Below, piece after piece: positions 1 to 6,162 of a stretch of DNA of 19,909 nucleotides. Every line of letters starts with the position of its first letter. Positions within the stretch are counted from its first letter, which is position 1. The notes beneath the pieces are model-generated. The model saw only the letters and a list, made by a program, of their open reading frames with translations, did not search any database and was not told where the DNA came from. A program made the position numbers and the translations under genes. Source of the DNA: Lachnospiraceae bacterium (GTDB taxonomy: Bacteria > Bacillota > Clostridia > Lachnospirales > Lachnospiraceae); the NCBI GenBank assembly GCA_017477805.1, contig JAFUUM010000166.1:1-19909 (forward strand). The letters are read 5' to 3'.

Positions 1-133
1 AAAGAACGTTTGGAAATATGATCTGAACCAGAAACCCTCCGATTTAAAGAGCATCGAGCTGTATGTAAAGCCCGAAGAGAACAATACTTACTATGTAATG
101 AACGAAACCTTCACCGGAAGTTTCTTTATCTAA
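1..133 (+). CDS. C-terminal end of a DUF6465-like protein (partial)
   Basis: This is an open frame that enters from the left edge (first full codon at 2) and stops at TAA 131-133, leaving 43 residues. The peptide contains IELYVKPEENNTYYVMNE and ends in TGSFFI. The pattern 'YVKPE(D/E)N..YYV.N....G' resembles the C-terminus of the small DUF6465 proteins common in Lachnospiraceae, whose function is unknown to me. The N-terminal part, usually Lys/Ala-rich in that family, is outside the window. A strong terminator follows 23 bases downstream, so this is the last gene of its transcript. The family assignment rests on recognition of a short tail and is moderately sure; that the frame is coding is fairly sure. 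Confidence 0.6.
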   Translation, partial: KNVWKYDLNQKPSDLKSIELYVKPEENNTYYVMNETFTGSFFI

Positions 134-156
134 ATCGGAAAATGTGCTAGTATTGT

Positions 157-188
157 AAGCCGCGTGAGTGATCACGCGGCTTTATTCA
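157..188 (+). terminator. Rho-independent terminator after the DUF6465-like gene
   Basis: There is an 11-bp perfect stem (157-167 with 172-182) closed by the tetraloop GTGA, followed by TTTATT. It lies between the stop at 133 and the Mrp gene. It separates the two transcripts and shows that the frame upstream of 216, which begins inside the loop, is not part of Mrp. Confidence 0.85.
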
Positions 189-203
189 TATGTAAGAACA
201 AGT

Positions 204-210
204 AAGGAGA
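204..210 (+). promoter_or_regulatory. Shine-Dalgarno deciding the Mrp start
   Basis: AAGGAGA lies 5 bases before ATG 216. The alternative upstream start at 168 lies in the terminator loop and has no ribosome binding site, so 216 is preferred. Confidence 0.8.
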
Positions 211-215
211 ACAAC

Positions 216-1046
216 ATGAGCGAGAATTGTACCCACGATTGCAGCAGCTGTGGAGAAAACTGTCCTTCCAGAAAAGGCCCTCAGAGCTTTTTGGTGGATC
301 CCCTTCCAAGTACGAAGATCAAAAAGGTCATTGCCGTGGAGAGCGGTAAGGGTGGCGTCGGTAAGAGCATGGTGACTTCCATGATGGCTGTTGCCTTAAG
401 AAGAGAAGGCTTAAAGGTGGGTATCCTCGATGCGGATATTACCGGCCCCTCCATCCCTCAGGCCTTCGGCATCCATGAAAAGGCTATGGGCAATGGCGAA
501 GACATTTTCCCGGCCATCACAAGAACAGACATTAAGATGATGAGTGTAAACCTTTTATTGGAGCACGAGACGGATCCCGTGATCTGGAGAGGCCCCGTCA
601 TCGCCGGCATGGTAAAGCAGTTCTGGTCTGAGGTTTTGTGGGAAGAACTGGATGTGCTCCTTGTGGATATGCCTCCCGGAACCGGTGATGTGCCCCTGAC
701 GGTATTCCAGTCCCTGCCCGTGGACGGTGTCATCGTAGTCACCTCTCCCCAGGAGCTGGTGGGCATGATCGTGGAGAAGGCGGTACACATGACCACCACC
801 ATGAACATCCCCGTGGTTGGCATCGTTGAGAACATGAGCTACTTCCTCTGCCCGAACTGCGGAGAAAAGCACTTCCCTTACGGTGAGAGCCACATCGAAG
901 AGACTGCCAAAAATCTTGGCATCGATACCATCTGCAGACTGCCCATCCGTTCCGACCTTGCAAAACTGGCGGATACGGGTCATATTGAGGAAGCATACGA
1001 GCCTGCACTTGATGAAATGGTAAAGAAAATCAAGTCTTTATCCTAG
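216..1046 (+). CDS. Mrp/NBP35-family Fe-S cluster carrier ATPase
   Basis: The gene encodes a 276-residue cytosolic P-loop ATPase of the Mrp/ApbC/NBP35 family, which holds and passes iron-sulfur clusters to apo-proteins. The deviant Walker A GKGGVGKS is at residues 44-51, a Walker B-like DMPPGTGD at 151-158, and the cluster-binding C-P-N-C pair at Cys212/Cys215, which bridges the dimer in this family. It lacks the N-terminal MIP18/DUF59 domain of E. coli-type Mrp. Instead it begins with a short four-cysteine stretch (Cys5, Cys9, Cys12, Cys16), reminiscent of the ferredoxin-like N-terminus of eukaryotic Nbp35 but with different spacing. The start at ATG 216 has a good ribosome binding site; a longer frame from 168 would begin inside a terminator. 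It stands alone between a terminator and the hrcA promoter. I see no convincing promoter of its own. Confidence 0.93.
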   Translation: MSENCTHDCSSCGENCPSRKGPQSFLVDPLPSTKIKKVIAVESGKGGVGKSMVTSMMAVALRREGLKVGILDADITGPSIPQAFGIHEKAMGNGEDIFPAITRTDIKMMSVNLLLEHETDPVIWRGPVIAGMVKQFWSEVLWEELDVLLVDMPPGTGDVPLTVFQSLPVDGVIVVTSPQELVGMIVEKAVHMTTTMNIPVVGIVENMSYFLCPNCGEKHFPYGESHIEETAKNLGIDTICRLPIRSDLAKLADTGHIEEAYEPALDEMVKKIKSLS

Positions 1047-1073
1047 GTTTATTTTCTTTTTAGAATTCTGATG

Positions 1074-1102
1074 TTGACACGTCAGGTAGCGGGTGGTAAT
1101 TT
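1074..1102 (+). promoter_or_regulatory. Probable sigma-A-type promoter of the hrcA-dnaK operon
   Basis: A perfect -35 box TTGACA (1074-1079) is followed after 17 bases by TAATTT (1097-1102), a weak -10. Transcription would begin near 1109, just before the CIRCE operator, the usual geometry for HrcA repression. The -35 is convincing; the exact -10 is less so. Confidence 0.6.
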
Positions 1103-1116
1103 AAGTTATGAAGATA

Positions 1117-1143
1117 TTAGCACTCCATTCGATTGAGTGCTAA
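1117..1143 (+). promoter_or_regulatory. CIRCE operator (HrcA binding site)
   Basis: The inverted repeat TTAGCACTC (1117-1125), a 9-base spacer and GAGTGCTAA (1135-1143) matches the CIRCE consensus exactly. CIRCE is bound by the HrcA repressor and, as a hairpin in the mRNA leader, can also affect transcript stability. It sits between the promoter and the hrcA start, so it should give negative autoregulation of the whole chaperone operon. Confidence 0.97.
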
Positions 1144-1172
1144 CAACCCAAAACCACTTGGTCCATGCGAAG

Positions 1173-1177
1173 AGGAG
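1173..1177 (+). promoter_or_regulatory. hrcA: Shine-Dalgarno deciding the hrcA start
   Basis: AGGAG lies 9 bases before ATG 1187. The earlier in-frame TTG at 1133 overlaps the CIRCE spacer and lacks a ribosome binding site. Confidence 0.75.
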
Positions 1178-1186
1178 TATGACCCC

Positions 1187-2215
1187 ATGCAAATGGATGA
1201 CCGGAAGATCAAAATCTTAGAGACCGTCATTCGCAACTACCTTGAGACCGGCGAGCCGGTGGGCAGCAGAACGATCTCCAAGTATACGGACTTAAACCTG
1301 AGTTCCGCCACCATTCGAAATGAGATGGCAGACCTGGAAGAGATGGGCTATATCACCCAGCCACACACTTCCGCCGGCCGTATCCCTTCGGATCTCGGTT
1401 ATCGGTTCTACGTCGATAACATGATGAAGGAAAAGACCAAAGAAGTGGAAGAGTTAAAGGTGGATCTTCTGGAGAAACAGGACCGGATGGATCAGATCCT
1501 GAAGCAGGCCGCAAGAGTCCTGGCGGATCAGACCAACTACACCAGCCTGATCTCCGCACCGGCGGTACACCGGAACAAGCTGAAATTCATCCAGCTCTCC
1601 CGTGTGGATGCAGGCCAGATCCTGGCAGTCATCGTCATCGACGGTAACGTGATCCGGAACCGGATCCTTCAGGTGGATGCGGACATGGACGATGAGACCC
1701 TCCTGAAGCTGAACCTCCTTTTGAACACCCATTTAAACGGGCTGTCCATCGGAGAGATCAACCTCGGTATGATCGCAGCCATGAAGGAGAAAGCCGGAGT
1801 CCACAGCCAGATCGTCAGCGACGTCATCGATGCCGTGGCGGATGCCATCAAGCAGGATGAGGACCTGGAGATCTACACCAGCGGTACCAACAACATCTTC
1901 CGTTATCCCGAACTGGCAGACGGAAAGAATGCAAGCGAGATCATTACAGCCCTGGAGGAAAAGCAGGAACTGACGGAACTTGTCCAGAGCACCCTGCAAT
2001 CCGAGAACAACACGGGCATTCAGGTTTATATCGGAAACGAGTCGCCTCTCTCCACCATGAAAGACTGCAGCGTCGTTACCGCAACCTATGAACTGGGAGA
2101 CGGCATGCGCGGCACCATCGGTGTGGTGGGACCCAAGCGTATGGACTACGAAAAAGTAGTAAGTACTCTTCAGACTCTGAAGAAAGAAATGGATAAGTTA
2201 TACAGAAAGGAATAA
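1187..2215 (+). CDS. hrcA: Heat-inducible transcription repressor HrcA
   Basis: The gene encodes a 342-residue repressor of class I heat-shock genes, which binds CIRCE as a dimer and depends on GroEL for activity in known systems. The N-terminal winged-helix domain spans about residues 5-75, with a recognition helix around 39-52 (SSATIRNEMADLEEMGYI) and the family hallmark TSAGRIPS just after. The rest matches the HrcA C-terminal domain. The start ATG 1187 is chosen because a Shine-Dalgarno precedes it and the longer version would run through CIRCE; the length then fits the family (about 340-350). It is first in the operon. The grpE ribosome binding site lies within its last codons and grpE begins 5 bases after its stop, suggesting coupled translation. 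Confidence 0.95.
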   Translation: MQMDDRKIKILETVIRNYLETGEPVGSRTISKYTDLNLSSATIRNEMADLEEMGYITQPHTSAGRIPSDLGYRFYVDNMMKEKTKEVEELKVDLLEKQDRMDQILKQAARVLADQTNYTSLISAPAVHRNKLKFIQLSRVDAGQILAVIVIDGNVIRNRILQVDADMDDETLLKLNLLLNTHLNGLSIGEINLGMIAAMKEKAGVHSQIVSDVIDAVADAIKQDEDLEIYTSGTNNIFRYPELADGKNASEIITALEEKQELTELVQSTLQSENNTGIQVYIGNESPLSTMKDCSVVTATYELGDGMRGTIGVVGPKRMDYEKVVSTLQTLKKEMDKLYRKE

Positions 2216-2220
2216 AAGAC

Positions 2221-2886
2221 GTGCCTGAGAACGATAACAAGGCCAAGGAAATGAAAGAAGCACTGGAAGAAGTGCTGGAAGGCCTGGAAAAAGAGGCTGC
2301 GGAGAAAGAAGCCCAGTCCGAAGAAACCGAAACAAAAGAACAGGAAGCTCCTGCTGAAGAAAAGGCTGAAGAGCCTGCGGCAGAAAAAGCAGAAGAGCCC
2401 GGAAAGGCAAAAAAGAAATCCCGGGATGAGAAGAAAGCGGACAAGAAGCTGGATGCTTTAAAAGAGCAGATCGCTGACCTGGAAGACCGCAACAAGCGTC
2501 AGCTTGCGGAGTTTGAAAACTTCCGGAAGCGGACCGAAAAGGAAAAAGAGGTCATGTTCGAGACCGGAGCAAAATCCGTGATCGAAAAGATCCTTCCCGT
2601 TGTGGACAACTTCGAAAGAGGCCTTGCTACAGCTCCCGAGGGAGAAGGAGATGCCTTCGCCGAAGGAATGAAGATGATCTACAAGCAGCTCCTTACCGAG
2701 CTGGACAATATGGGAGTAAAACCCATCGAAGCACTGGGACAGCCCTTTGATCCCAATCTTCACAATGCAGTAATGCAGGTGGAGAGCGATGAGTATGAGT
2801 CCGGGGTTGTTGCTCAGGAACTCCAGAAAGGTTACATGTACCGTGACACCGTGGTAAGACACAGCATGGTTGCCGTAACCCCCTAA
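2221..2886 (+). CDS. grpE: Nucleotide exchange factor GrpE
   Basis: The gene encodes a 221-residue DnaK co-chaperone that speeds ADP release from DnaK. Residues 1-75 are a highly charged Glu/Lys/Ala-rich region, longer than in many GrpEs and probably disordered. The long dimerising helix follows (about 75-120, including EFENFRKRTEKEKE). LPVVDNFERGL (125-135), GQPFDPNLHNAVM (173-185) and the C-terminal beta-wing ending in GYMYRDTVVRHSMVAV are all typical. The start codon is GTG at 2221, with AAAGGA at 2206-2211 inside the end of hrcA. It ends in tandem stops, TAATAA. The 97-base gap to dnaK contains two small stem-loops. Confidence 0.95.
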   Translation: MPENDNKAKEMKEALEEVLEGLEKEAAEKEAQSEETETKEQEAPAEEKAEEPAAEKAEEPGKAKKKSRDEKKADKKLDALKEQIADLEDRNKRQLAEFENFRKRTEKEKEVMFETGAKSVIEKILPVVDNFERGLATAPEGEGDAFAEGMKMIYKQLLTELDNMGVKPIEALGQPFDPNLHNAVMQVESDEYESGVVAQELQKGYMYRDTVVRHSMVAVTP

Positions 2887-2891
2887 TAAGC

Positions 2892-2966
2892 GCTTTACGA
2901 AAGCAGAGCATTCGATCAAATAAAGTACAAAATATCAAGATCAGGAACTCGAACGGAGATCCGTTC
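2892..2966 (+). promoter_or_regulatory. Two stem-loops in the grpE-dnaK leader
   Basis: The first hairpin pairs GCTTT (2892-2896) with AAAGC (2900-2904). The second pairs GAACGG (2951-2956) with CCGTTC (2961-2966), a 6-bp stem with loop AGAT that ends three bases before the dnaK Shine-Dalgarno AAGGAGG (2969-2975). Neither is followed by a T-run, so they are not terminators. A role in mRNA processing, 5' stability or ribosome access of dnaK is inference; chaperone operon mRNAs are processed in other Firmicutes. Confidence 0.45.
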
Positions 2967-2983
2967 AGAAGGAGGAAAAGATT

Positions 2984-4885
2984 ATGAGCAAAATTATCGG
3001 TATCGACTTAGGTACGACCAATAGCTGCGTAGCAGTTATGGAAGGTGGTAAACCCACCGTTATCGCCAACACCGAAGGCGCAAGAACCACACCTTCCGTT
3101 GTTGCATTCACCAAGACCGGTGAGAGACTGGTAGGTGAGCCTGCAAAGCGTCAGGCTGTTACCAACGCAGACAACACCATCTCTTCCATCAAGAGAGATA
3201 TGGGTACTGACAGAAAGAGACAGATCGGCGACAAGAGCTACTCTCCTCAGGAGATCTCCGCTATGATCCTGCAGAAGCTGAAAGCAGATGCAGAGAGCTA
3301 CCTTGGCGAGAAAGTTACCGAGGCTGTTATCACCGTTCCCGCTTACTTCAACGATGCCCAGCGTCAGGCAACCAAGGATGCCGGTAAGATCGCAGGCATG
3401 GAAGTAAAGCGTATCATCAACGAGCCTACCGCAGCAGCACTTGCTTACGGTCTGGACAACGAAAAAGAGCAGAAGATCATGGTATACGACCTGGGCGGCG
3501 GTACCTTCGATGTTTCCATCATCGAGATCGGTGACGGCGTCATCGAGGTTCTTGCTACCAACGGTGATACCCACCTGGGCGGTGATGACTTCGATAACAA
3601 GATCACCCAGTACATGATCGACGAATTCAAGAAGAACGAAGGCGTAGACTTATCCGGCGATAAGATGGCTATGCAGAGACTGAAAGAGGCAGCTGAGAAG
3701 GCTAAGAAGGAACTGTCTTCCGCTACCACAACCAACATCAACCTGCCTTTCATCACCGCTACTGCTGAAGGCCCCAAGCACTTCGATATGAACCTGACCA
3801 GAGCGAAGTTCGACGAACTGACCGCTGATCTGGTTGAGAGAACCGCAATCCCCGTACAGAACGCAATGAGAGATGCGGGTCTGACCAACAACGATATCAC
3901 CAAAGTCCTGCTGGTAGGCGGATCTACCCGTATCCCTGCCGTTCAGGAAAAGGTGAAACAGCTCACCGGCAAAGAGCCCAATAAGACTCTGAACCCCGAT
4001 GAGTGCGTAGCTATCGGTGCATCCGTACAGGGTGGTAAGCTGGCAGGCGATGCCGGCGCAGGGGATATCCTTCTGCTGGATGTTACTCCTCTGTCCCTGT
4101 CCATCGAGACCATGGGCGGCGTTGCGACCAGACTGATCGAGAGAAATACCACTATCCCTACCAAGAAGAGCCAGGTATTCTCCACCGCAGCAGATAACCA
4201 GACCGCAGTAGACATCAACGTACTGCAGGGTGAGAGACAGTTCGCAAAAGATAACAAGTCCCTCGGCCAGTTCCGTCTGGATGGTATCCCTCCTGCAATG
4301 AGAGGTGTACCTCAGATCGAAGTTACCTTCGATATCGATGCAAACGGTATCGTTAACGTATCCGCTAAGGATCTGGGTACCGGTAAGGAACAGCACATCA
4401 CCATCACCGCAGGTTCCAACATGTCTGATGCCGATATCGACAAGGCTGTTAAAGAAGCAGCTGAGTACGAGGCTCAGGATAAGAAGCGTAAAGAAGCCAT
4501 CGATACCAGAAACGATGCTGATGCATTCGTATTCCAGACCGAGAAGGCATTAAACGAAGTTGGCGATAAGATCGACGCAGCCGCTAAAGCAACCGTAGAA
4601 GATGACATCAAGCAGGTGAAGGATATCCTCGAAAGAACCAAGGATGTTGAGATGTCCGACAGCGATCTGGATCAGCTGAAATCCGCTAAGGAGAAGCTGA
4701 TGAACGATGCACAGTCCCTGTTCTCCAAGATGTATGAGAACATGCAGGGCGCAGCAGGTGCAGGCCCTCAGGCAGGCCCCGACATGGGCGGTTTCTCCGG
4801 CCAGGCAGGTCCTCAGAGTGATGCAGGATCTTCCGCAGGCGCAGCAGCTGATGACGTTGTTGACGGCGATTTCCGTGAGGTTTAA
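2984..4885 (+). CDS. dnaK: Molecular chaperone DnaK (Hsp70)
   Basis: The gene encodes a 633-residue ATP-dependent chaperone that binds exposed hydrophobic peptides, with DnaJ stimulating hydrolysis and GrpE nucleotide release. The ATPase domain starts with GIDLGTTNS (residues 6-14) and includes AYFNDAQRQATKDAG, the NEPTAAALAYG motif and DLGGGTFDVS. The interdomain linker LLLDVTPLSL is near residue 366, followed by the beta-sandwich and helical lid, then a Gly/Ala/Gln-rich flexible tail ending in DGDFREV. Length fits Firmicutes DnaK (about 610-640). It lacks the 24-residue ATPase insert of proteobacterial DnaK, as expected. The Shine-Dalgarno AAGGAGG lies 8 bases before ATG 2984. Codon choice looks highly biased, consistent with strong expression. 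Confidence 0.99.
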   Translation: MSKIIGIDLGTTNSCVAVMEGGKPTVIANTEGARTTPSVVAFTKTGERLVGEPAKRQAVTNADNTISSIKRDMGTDRKRQIGDKSYSPQEISAMILQKLKADAESYLGEKVTEAVITVPAYFNDAQRQATKDAGKIAGMEVKRIINEPTAAALAYGLDNEKEQKIMVYDLGGGTFDVSIIEIGDGVIEVLATNGDTHLGGDDFDNKITQYMIDEFKKNEGVDLSGDKMAMQRLKEAAEKAKKELSSATTTNINLPFITATAEGPKHFDMNLTRAKFDELTADLVERTAIPVQNAMRDAGLTNNDITKVLLVGGSTRIPAVQEKVKQLTGKEPNKTLNPDECVAIGASVQGGKLAGDAGAGDILLLDVTPLSLSIETMGGVATRLIERNTTIPTKKSQVFSTAADNQTAVDINVLQGERQFAKDNKSLGQFRLDGIPPAMRGVPQIEVTFDIDANGIVNVSAKDLGTGKEQHITITAGSNMSDADIDKAVKEAAEYEAQDKKRKEAIDTRNDADAFVFQTEKALNEVGDKIDAAAKATVEDDIKQVKDILERTKDVEMSDSDLDQLKSAKEKLMNDAQSLFSKMYENMQGAAGAGPQAGPDMGGFSGQAGPQSDAGSSAGAAADDVVDGDFREV

Positions 4886-4922
4886 GGATCAGCTGAAGAC
4901 TGAGTTATAACAAAATACTTCC

Positions 4923-4948
4923 GGCCCTGCGGCGGTGGCTGCAGGGCT
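4923..4948 (+). promoter_or_regulatory. GC-rich stem-loop between dnaK and dnaJ
   Basis: Bases 4924-4933 pair with 4938-4947 (10 bp, one G-T pair), closed by GGTG, with a further G-T pair possible outside (4923/4948). It is followed by GAAAGTGG rather than a T-run, so an intrinsic terminator is unlikely. It is the most stable structure in the 99-base gap. It could protect the 3' end of a processed dnaK mRNA or cause partial attenuation, keeping DnaK above DnaJ; that role is inferred. Confidence 0.55.
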
Positions 4949-4984
4949 GAAAGTGGTTAATGATATATGAAATGAGGAAGACAA

Positions 4985-6160
4985 ATGGCAGAGCAGAAGC
5001 GAGATTATTATGAGGTGTTGGGCGTCGACAAAAACGCCGACGATGCAGCCCTGAAAAAAGCATACAGAGTGCTTGCCAAAAAGTACCATCCGGATGTGAA
5101 CCCCGGGGATAAGGAAGCGGAGAAAAAGTTCAAGGAAGCTTCCGAAGCCTATGCGGTGCTCAGCGATCCCGAGAAGAGAAGAAAGTACGATCAGTTCGGT
5201 CATGCAGCCTTTGAACAGGGCGGCGGTGGTGGCGGCTACGGCGGCTTCGATTTCTCCGGCGCAGACTTTACGGATATGTTCGGTGATCTCTTCAGCGATC
5301 TTTTCGGTACTTCCAGAAGCCGTGCAAGAGCTACCAATCAGCCCATGCAGGGTAACAACATCCGTACCTCCATCCGTATCACCTTTGATGAGGCGGTATT
5401 CGGTTGTACCAAGGAGCTGGAGCTGAACGTTAAAGAAGATTGTAAGACCTGTCACGGAACCGGTGCAAAACCCGGCACCAAGCCCGAAACCTGCAGCAAG
5501 TGCGGCGGTAAGGGTCAGGTTGTGATGACAACCCAGTCCTTCTTCGGAACGGTCCGTAACGTACAGACCTGTCCCGACTGCGGAGGCACCGGTAAGGTGA
5601 TCCGTGAGAAGTGTCAGGATTGCCATGGTACCGGTTATGTCCAGATCCGTAAGAAATTTGAGATGGATATCCCTGCCGGTATCGACAACGGTCAGTGCAT
5701 CCGTAAGAGCGGTCTCGGAGATCCCGGTTATAACGGCGGTCCCCGAGGGGATGCCCTTGTGGAGATCGTGGTGGGGCGTCATCCCATCTTCCAGAGACAG
5801 GATTACGACATTTTCTCCACCGTGCCCATGTCCTTTGCAGTAGCAGCCCTGGGCGGTGACGTGGTCATCGATACCGTGGACGGCAAGGTCGTTTACAACG
5901 TAAAACCCGGTACCCAGACGGATACCAGAGTAAGGCTCAGAGGTAAAGGTGTTCCCACCCTCCGGAATAAGGATGTGCGTGGTGATCACTACGTGACTCT
6001 GGTCCTGCAGACCCCCGAAAAGCTTTCCAAGGAAGCCCAGGATCTGATGCGGAAGTTCGATGAACTTACCGACGACAGCCTCCATGCGGCAGAGAAAGCC
6101 TCCGCTGAGAAAAATGGCGAGAAAAAGGCGGGCAGTAAAAAGAAAAAGAAACTGTTTTGA
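4985..6160 (+). CDS. dnaJ: Chaperone protein DnaJ (type I Hsp40)
   Basis: The gene encodes a 391-residue co-chaperone that delivers substrates to DnaK and triggers its ATPase. The J domain occupies about residues 5-70 with the essential HPD at 35-37. A Gly/Phe-rich linker follows (about 77-105). The zinc-binding region has four CxxCxGxG blocks beginning at Cys153 (CKTCHGTG), Cys170 (CSKCGGKG), Cys196 (CPDCGGTG) and Cys210 (CQDCHGTG). The C-terminal substrate-binding domains follow, and the protein ends in a Lys-rich tail. All elements of a full type I DnaJ are present. GAGGAAG (4974-4980) precedes ATG 4985. The stop codon at 6158-6160 abuts the next gene. Confidence 0.98.
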   Translation: MAEQKRDYYEVLGVDKNADDAALKKAYRVLAKKYHPDVNPGDKEAEKKFKEASEAYAVLSDPEKRRKYDQFGHAAFEQGGGGGGYGGFDFSGADFTDMFGDLFSDLFGTSRSRARATNQPMQGNNIRTSIRITFDEAVFGCTKELELNVKEDCKTCHGTGAKPGTKPETCSKCGGKGQVVMTTQSFFGTVRNVQTCPDCGGTGKVIREKCQDCHGTGYVQIRKKFEMDIPAGIDNGQCIRKSGLGDPGYNGGPRGDALVEIVVGRHPIFQRQDYDIFSTVPMSFAVAALGGDVVIDTVDGKVVYNVKPGTQTDTRVRLRGKGVPTLRNKDVRGDHYVTLVLQTPEKLSKEAQDLMRKFDELTDDSLHAAEKASAEKNGEKKAGSKKKKKLF

Positions 6161-6162
6161 AA

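Noticed and set aside
168..215. 16-codon extension of the Mrp gene
   Set aside because: It begins in the loop of a terminator and lacks a ribosome binding site.
1047..1073. T-rich stretch after the Mrp gene as a terminator
   Set aside because: There are T-runs but no GC-rich inverted repeat before them.
3008..4396. Long antisense frames opposite dnaK (188 and 248 codons)
   Set aside because: Known artefact of strongly biased hsp70 genes; no start signals and low-complexity translations.
5221..5260. GGC-rich tandem run in dnaJ as a DNA repeat element
   Set aside because: It encodes the normal Gly/Phe-rich linker of DnaJ.
4889..6085. A 398-codon open frame antisense to dnaJ
   Set aside because: It mirrors the dnaJ codon pattern, has no ribosome binding site or recognisable domain, and dnaJ is certain.
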